Of a stretch of 64,000 bases of DNA, positions 59,412 through 64,000 are shown piece by piece (position 1 is the stretch's first letter; each line of letters opens with the position of its first letter). Position numbers and translations under genes: made by a program. This stretch comes from Mycobacterium sp. 155 (lineage in GTDB: Bacteria; Actinomycetota; Actinomycetes; Mycobacteriales; Mycobacteriaceae), in assembly GCF_000373905.1 (NCBI RefSeq), contig NZ_KB892705.1, positions 310,001 through 374,000 on the forward strand, given 5' to 3'. The notes beneath the pieces were generated by a model. That model searched no databases, was not told where the DNA came from, and saw only the letters and a list, made by a program, of their open reading frames with translations.

Positions 59412-60725
59412 ATGGCCGAGATTGTGTTGGACCGGGTGACCAAGAGTTACCCCGACGGCGCAGGCGGTGTCCGGGAAGCCGTCAAAGAACTGTCCATGAC
59501 CATCGCAGACGGCGAGTTCATCATCTTGGTCGGACCATCCGGGTGCGGCAAATCCACCACGTTGAACATGATCGCGGGCCTGGAGGACATCTCGTCGGGC
59601 GAGTTGAGCATCGGCGGGGAGCGGGTCAACGAGAAGGCCCCCAAAGACCGCGACATCGCCATGGTGTTCCAGTCCTACGCGCTGTACCCGCACATGACGG
59701 TCCGCCAGAACATCGCCTTCCCCCTCACACTGGCCAAGATGAAGAAGGACGAGATCGCGGCCAAGGTCGAGGACACCGCCAAGATCCTCGACCTGACCGA
59801 GCTGCTGGACCGCAGGCCGGCCCAGCTGTCCGGCGGTCAACGTCAGCGGGTGGCGATGGGGCGGGCAATTGTTCGTAGCCCCAAGGCATTCCTGATGGAC
59901 GAGCCGCTCTCCAACCTGGATGCCAAACTACGGGTTCAGATGCGCGCGGAGATCTCGCGGTTGCAGAGCCGGCTGGGCACCACGACGGTGTACGTCACCC
60001 ACGACCAGACCGAGGCGATGACGCTGGGGGACCGCGTAGTGGTGATGCTCGCCGGCGTGGTGCAACAGATCGGTACCCCCGACGAGCTCTACAAGAACCC
60101 GGTCAACCTGTTCGTGGCGGGTTTCATCGGATCGCCTGCGATGAACTTCTTCCCGGCGACGTTCACCGATGTGGGAGTGCGGTTGCCGTTCGGTGAGGTG
60201 ACGCTGAGTCCGCAGGTGCACGAGTTGCTGGACCGAGCGCCCAAGCCGGACAACATCATCGTCGGTATCCGGCCCGAGCATCTCGAAGACGCGTCGCTGC
60301 TGGATGGGTACGCCCGAATCCGGGCACTGAGCTTCACCGTGCGTGCCGACATCGTCGAATCGCTGGGCTCCGAGAAGTACGTGCACTTCACCACTGAGGG
60401 CGCGGGCGCCCGCGCGGCCCAGCTGGCCGAGTTGACGGTCGATTCCGGCGTGGGCGAAAATGAGTTTGTGGCAAGGGTTTCCGCCGAGTCCAAGGTGAGG
60501 GCCGGTGAGCAGATCGAGCTCGCGTTCGACACCTCGAAGTTGGTCATCTTCGACGTCGACTCAGGTCTGAACCTGACCCGCACACCTGAGCCCGAGGCGG
60601 CGCCTGAAGTTGCCGTAGCAGCAGAGGCGGAAGTCGAATCGGAGACGGAGCCGGAAACTGAGACCGAGGTGGTCGAGGACACCGAGGTGGAGCCGGCCGC
60701 AGAGTCCGAGTCGAAGAACGAGTGA
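59412..60725 (+). CDS. sugC: Trehalose ABC transporter ATPase SugC with long acidic tail
   Basis: A 437-residue MalK-like ATPase. Walker [11 protein letters not shown] (about residues 40-49), Q-loop [10 protein letters not shown], signature [16 protein letters not shown], Walker [16 protein letters not shown]-loop [11 protein letters not shown], then a C-terminal OB-fold regulatory domain. Residues about 391-437 are an extra tail almost wholly of Glu, Ala, Pro, Thr and Val, absent from the roughly 393-residue M. tuberculosis SugC. Last transporter gene; its stop overlaps the Sufu-domain gene (GTGA). Confidence 0.95.
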   Translation: MAEIVLDRVTKSYPDGAGGVREAVKELSMTIADGEFIILVGPSGCGKSTTLNMIAGLEDISSGELSIGGERVNEKAPKDRDIAMVFQSYALYPHMTVRQNIAFPLTLAKMKKDEIAAKVEDTAKILDLTELLDRRPAQLSGGQRQRVAMGRAIVRSPKAFLMDEPLSNLDAKLRVQMRAEISRLQSRLGTTTVYVTHDQTEAMTLGDRVVVMLAGVVQQIGTPDELYKNPVNLFVAGFIGSPAMNFFPATFTDVGVRLPFGEVTLSPQVHELLDRAPKPDNIIVGIRPEHLEDASLLDGYARIRALSFTVRADIVESLGSEKYVHFTTEGAGARAAQLAELTVDSGVGENEFVARVSAESKVRAGEQIELAFDTSKLVIFDVDSGLNLTRTPEPEAAPEVAVAAEAEVESETEPETETEVVEDTEVEPAAESESKNE

Positions 60726-61321
60726 CCGACGTCCTGGCGGTCGTGCGCGCGCGGCTGGAGGAGCACTTCGCGGCCGTGGGCATCACCGCCGACCCCGTCG
60801 GCGCGAGCGTCACCTTCCTGGGCACCGAACGTATCGAGGTGCTGCGCTTCGGACCGGATCCTCGACTCGACGGGGTGTATCACTATGTGACGCTGGGCTG
60901 TTCGCGTCACCCGATGTTCGATCCCACGGAATTTGTCGCCGACCCCGTACACGGTCCGCGAGCCGAGGTGGTGGTCTCCCTACGCGGACCGACACCGACG
61001 GGACTGGCCCGGTCGATGGCGATACTCGCCGCGGCGCCCGCGGTCGAGGGGCTCGTGCTGGAGGCTGATGCCCTGGTCGATCTGGAGACCCCTTTGTTCG
61101 CCGCGGCGCCGTTCACGGCTTTCCTGTTGGGGCCCAGCGATATCGGCGAGATTGTGCTTCCGGATCCGCTGGCGGCGGTGAATGTCTTTGCGGCGACACC
61201 GATCACCGCGACCGAGGCGGCATGGGTCCGGCTCAAGGGTGCCGATGCCATGCGTGAGGCGTGGCAGGCTGACGGCGTGGACGTGCTGAATCCTGCCCGC
61301 AGGGCGGCCAATCCGACGTGA
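60722..61321 (+). CDS. Suppressor-of-fused (Sufu)-domain protein
   Basis: A 199-residue protein of the bacterial Sufu/SUKH-related family: [19 protein letters not shown], then [33 protein letters not shown] and [16 protein letters not shown]. Many such domains are immunity or general binding modules; no toxin is seen here. It is coupled to sugC by a 4-bp overlap, so it is probably made with the trehalose transporter. Role unknown. Confidence 0.82.
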   Translation: MTDVLAVVRARLEEHFAAVGITADPVGASVTFLGTERIEVLRFGPDPRLDGVYHYVTLGCSRHPMFDPTEFVADPVHGPRAEVVVSLRGPTPTGLARSMAILAAAPAVEGLVLEADALVDLETPLFAAAPFTAFLLGPSDIGEIVLPDPLAAVNVFAATPITATEAAWVRLKGADAMREAWQADGVDVLNPARRAANPT

Positions 61322-61322
61322 G

Positions 61323-62429
61323 TCAGAGCCAGTCGTTCCTGCGGAACGTGCGGTACAAGACCAGGCATACCGTCAGCATCAGGGTCAGAACACCGGGATA
61401 GCCCCATACCCAATGTAATTCGGGCATATTGTCGAAGTTCATACCGTAGATTCCGGCCAGCGCGGTCGGTACCGCCGCGATGGCGACCCAGGCCGAGATC
61501 TTGCGCATATCGACGTTCTGCTGCATCGCGACCTTGCCGAGCGCCGCCTGCACCAGCGAACTCAGCATCTCGTCGTAGCTGGAGATCCGTTCCGAAGCCT
61601 GGATGGTGTGGTCGTTGACGTCACGCATGTAGCGGCGCACTTCGACGGAGATGACGTCGTTGTGGTCGGTGAGCAGCCGCTGCAATGCGAGCGTCAGCGG
61701 GCCGACGGCGCGACGCAGTTCGACGACCTCCCGCTTGAGCAGGTAGATGCTCTCGATGTTGGTCGGGATATTGGGGGAGAAGACGTTCTCCTCCATGACG
61801 TCGATGTCGGTTTCCATCAGATCGGTGACGTGGAGGTAGTGGTCCACCACGTGGTCGGTGATCGCGTGCATCACCGCGAACGGGCCCAGCGTCAGGATCG
61901 CCGGTGACTCGTCCAGGCGTTTGCGTACGCCCGCCAGCCCGCCGTGTTCGCCATGCCGGACGGTCACCACGAAGTCCGGGCCGACGAAGATCATGATCTC
62001 GCCGGTCTCGACGATTTCGCGGGCGTTGGCCACCGAGGCGTGTTCCACGTAGTTGACAGTCTTGATCACCAAGAACAACGTTTTGTCATAGCGCTCCAGC
62101 TTGGGGCGCTGATGGGCGTGCACCGCATCTTCGACCGCGAGCTCGTGCAGCCCGAAAACATCTGCGACCGACTGCATCTGATGCTCGTCGGGCTCATGCA
62201 GCCCGACCCACGCGAACGCCTTCTTGCCGGCGCTCTCCAACTCGCGCACCTTGGCCAGGGCGGCCGCATGGGTGTACTTACCGGGTAGCCTCTCCCCGTC
62301 GCAGTACACACCGCAGTCCACCATGGCTCTGGCCACCGGGACATGGATCGATTTGGCATTGTTGACGGGGGGCTTGGCCCGTGCCGCGGGGCGCAGCAGT
62401 GAAGGCGGTAGCGCGCGGAACGAGGGCAT
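61323..62429 (-). CDS. corA: Magnesium/cobalt transporter CorA
   Basis: A 368-residue CorA channel. The N-terminal soluble funnel is followed by a long helix and two C-terminal membrane helices with the hallmark GMN motif (IYGMNFDNMPE, about residues 323-333) between them and a basic C-terminus (FRRNDWL). GGGAGG lies about 8 nt before ATG 62429. Equivalent to Rv1239c. Convergent with the Sufu gene (1 bp gap) and divergent from the malic enzyme. Confidence 0.95.
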   Translation of the reverse strand: MPSFRALPPSLLRPAARAKPPVNNAKSIHVPVARAMVDCGVYCDGERLPGKYTHAAALAKVRELESAGKKAFAWVGLHEPDEHQMQSVADVFGLHELAVEDAVHAHQRPKLERYDKTLFLVIKTVNYVEHASVANAREIVETGEIMIFVGPDFVVTVRHGEHGGLAGVRKRLDESPAILTLGPFAVMHAITDHVVDHYLHVTDLMETDIDVMEENVFSPNIPTNIESIYLLKREVVELRRAVGPLTLALQRLLTDHNDVISVEVRRYMRDVNDHTIQASERISSYDEMLSSLVQAALGKVAMQQNVDMRKISAWVAIAAVPTALAGIYGMNFDNMPELHWVWGYPGVLTLMLTVCLVLYRTFRRNDWL

Positions 62430-62552
62430 TCGCTGGGCCTCCCATCAGCTGTGACCCGCACCCGATCGGGCCCGTTGAATCGTACGCGCACAACCTGTCA
62501 CCAAGCGCTCACGAGAGGCGAAAACCCGGCCCTTCGAGTTTGGTCTGTGAAG

Positions 62553-62558
62553 TACCCT
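62553..62558 (+). promoter_or_regulatory. -10 box of the malic enzyme gene
   Basis: TACCCT is 6 nt before GTG 62565, supporting this start over the earlier in-frame codon at 62451. Confidence 0.45.
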
Positions 62559-62564
62559 TGCGCG

Positions 62565-63767
62565 GTGCCGGAAAGTACTGACGCCTCGTCGTCTGAGGAC
62601 TCCGCGGTTACGCGCACTCCCCAAGTTGTCATCGAAGACGCAGAGATCTTCGCCGCCCATGAAGGCGGCAAGCTGTCGGTGGCGCTGAAGTCGCCGCTGG
62701 ACACTCAGCGAGCCTTGTCGATCGCCTACACCCCTGGTGTTGCCCAGGTCAGTCGGGCCATCGCCACGGATCGCACCCTGGCCGCCAAGTACACCTGGGC
62801 CAACCGGTTGGTTGCCGTGGTCAGTGACGGCAGCGCGGTGCTCGGCCTCGGCGACATCGGAGCGGCAGCCTCACTGCCGGTCATGGAAGGCAAGAGTGCG
62901 CTGTTCAAGTCGTTCGGCGGGCTGGACTCCATCCCGATCGTGCTGGACACCAAGGACCCCGACGAGATCGTCGAGACCCTGATTCGGCTGCGTCCCACCT
63001 TCGGTGCGGTCAACCTGGAAGACATCTCGGCGCCACGCTGTTTCGAGATCGAACGCCGCGTCGTCGAGGCCCTCGACTGCCCCGTCATGCACGACGACCA
63101 GCACGGCACCGCCATCGTGGTGCTCGCGGCCCTGTTGGGCGCCACCAAGGCGCTCGAGCGCGACATGCGCGGCCTGCGGGTCGTCGTCTCGGGTGCCGGT
63201 GCGGCCGGTGTGGCCTGCACCAACATCCTGCTGGCCAAGGGCATCACCGATATCACGGTGCTGGATTCCCAGGGCATCGTGCATTCCGGCCGGGAAGATA
63301 TGAACTCCTTCAAGACCGAGTTGGCCGGGCGCACCAACCCGCGCGGGCTCACCGGCGGCCTCGCCGAGGCGCTGAACGGCGCCGAGGTGTTCCTCGGCGT
63401 GTCCGCGGGCGTTGTGCCCGAGGAGCTCGTCGCGACGATGGCCCCCGGCAGCATCGTCTTCGCCCTGTCCAATCCGGATCCGGAGATCCACCCCGACGCG
63501 GCCCGCAAGCATGCCGCGGTTGTGGCGACCGGCCGGAGTGACTTTCCCAACCAGATCAACAACGTGCTGGCCTTCCCGGGCGTGTTCCGGGGTGCGCTCG
63601 ACGCCGGCGCCCGGCGGATCACCGAGAAAATGAAGGTGGCCGCCGCCGAAGCGATCTTCTCGGTGGTCGGTGACGACCTGACCGTCGACCACATCGTGCC
63701 CAGTGCGCTCGATCCGCGGGTCGGACCGGCGGTTGCTGCGGCGGTGGCGGCCGCATCGAAAGCCTGA
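62565..63767 (+). CDS. NAD(P)-dependent malic enzyme (short bacterial type)
   Basis: A 400-residue enzyme decarboxylating malate to pyruvate. Motifs: LSIAYTPGVAQVS, ANRLVAVVSDGSAVLGLGDIG (catalytic and nucleotide region), VNLEDISAPRCFEIE and HDDQHGTAIV (metal site), VVVSGAGAAGVACTNIL (Rossmann fold) and NPDPEIHPDAA. It is the short form without a phosphotransacetylase domain and differs from the longer M. tuberculosis Mez. M. tuberculosis has malate dehydrogenase in the comparable place. NAD versus NADP preference cannot be read reliably. Confidence 0.92.
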   Translation: MPESTDASSSEDSAVTRTPQVVIEDAEIFAAHEGGKLSVALKSPLDTQRALSIAYTPGVAQVSRAIATDRTLAAKYTWANRLVAVVSDGSAVLGLGDIGAAASLPVMEGKSALFKSFGGLDSIPIVLDTKDPDEIVETLIRLRPTFGAVNLEDISAPRCFEIERRVVEALDCPVMHDDQHGTAIVVLAALLGATKALERDMRGLRVVVSGAGAAGVACTNILLAKGITDITVLDSQGIVHSGREDMNSFKTELAGRTNPRGLTGGLAEALNGAEVFLGVSAGVVPEELVATMAPGSIVFALSNPDPEIHPDAARKHAAVVATGRSDFPNQINNVLAFPGVFRGALDAGARRITEKMKVAAAEAIFSVVGDDLTVDHIVPSALDPRVGPAVAAAVAAASKA

Positions 63768-63784
63768 GCAGGCTGATTTCCATC

Positions 63785-64000
63785 GTGCGTCGTCGATCGG
63801 TGCTGGCTCTGGCGGTCGTCCTGGTGATCGCAGGTTGCAGTGCCCGCCCTGCGCCGGCTGCCATCGCGGTCGGGGCGGGCGCGACGCCCGAATCCACCCT
63901 CGTCGGCCAGCTGTACGCGGCCGCGCTGCGTTATTACGGCAGCCCCGCCGAGGTGACCCCGGCCGAGAATGCGCTGAACGCGCTGGACTCCGGCTCGGTG
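63785..64000 (+). CDS. lpqZ: Lipoprotein, LpqZ-like osmoprotectant-binding protein (5' part)
   Basis: The first 72 codons are present; the frame is open at the window end. GTG 63785 starts RRRSVLALAVVLVIAGC, a signal peptide with lipobox IAGC (C18), followed by an Ala/Pro linker and ESTLVGQLYAAALRYYG, which fits the N-terminus of glycine-betaine/choline-binding (OpuAC-like) proteins. In M. tuberculosis lpqZ (Rv1244) is a few genes after corA. The identification rests on a short stretch and position. Confidence 0.7.
   Translation, partial: MRRRSVLALAVVLVIAGCSARPAPAAIAVGAGATPESTLVGQLYAAALRYYGSPAEVTPAENALNALDSGSV

Overview
The window is high-GC actinobacterial DNA and reads as chromosome from a rapidly growing mycobacterium (Mycolicibacterium type). 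From about 1.1 kb onward the gene order follows the Mycobacterium tuberculosis block Rv1170 to Rv1244 with gene gains and losses: mshB, Rv1171, fbiC, fadH-padR-fdxC-dapC, the proline genes pruC/pruA/pruB, fadD36, dapD/dapE, folP2-gpgS-tag, glgM/glgC, the Rv1217c-1219c exporter, sigE-rseA-htrA-tatB, mrp, lpqY-sugABC, corA and lpqZ. Mycothiol, F420, trehalose-recycling and glucosyl-3-phosphoglycerate genes all point to Mycobacteriales. I assign these names by reading the proteins; no database search was run.

Layout. 0-6.7 kb: truncated ClC chloride channel, mycothiol gene mshB, a possible small ORF, a small membrane protein, a secreted Lys-tailed protein in the slot held by a PE gene in M. tuberculosis, and fbiC. 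6.7-14 kb: an accessory block with no counterpart at this point in M. tuberculosis: YceI protein, orphan cytochrome oxidase subunit I, a 7Fe ferredoxin overlapping a group III truncated globin, a slipin, a membrane protein with a transposase-like Cys cluster, and a quinol-type nitric oxide reductase. I read it as a candidate nitrosative-stress module. 14-24 kb: fadH, PadR regulator, second ferredoxin, dapC, acyl-CoA dehydrogenase and the proline catabolism genes. 24-35 kb: secreted protein and Nudix gene, fadD36, a GH27 lipoprotein, a 33-residue metallothionein-like ORF, lysine biosynthesis, HslR-like protein, ABC-F protein, STAND-type ATPase with a small ORF behind it. 35-45 kb: LOG protein, folP2, gpgS, tag, glycogen/maltosyl genes, drug exporter with TetR regulator. 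45-54 kb: methyltransferase, the sigE envelope-stress cluster, mrp and three envelope-associated genes. 54-64 kb: CoA-ester lyase, trehalose importer, Sufu-domain protein, CorA, malic enzyme and the start of lpqZ.

Regulation and small features. About twenty start codons have a TANNNT hexamer 6-8 nt upstream and usually no Shine-Dalgarno, the signature of mycobacterial leaderless mRNAs; this helped choose starts. Strong dyad operators are visible upstream of padR, yceI, pruC/pruA and the TetR gene. At least three, probably four, copies of a roughly 60-70 bp intergenic element with covarying terminal inverted repeats are present. I saw no tRNA, rRNA, CRISPR array, insertion sequence or attachment site.
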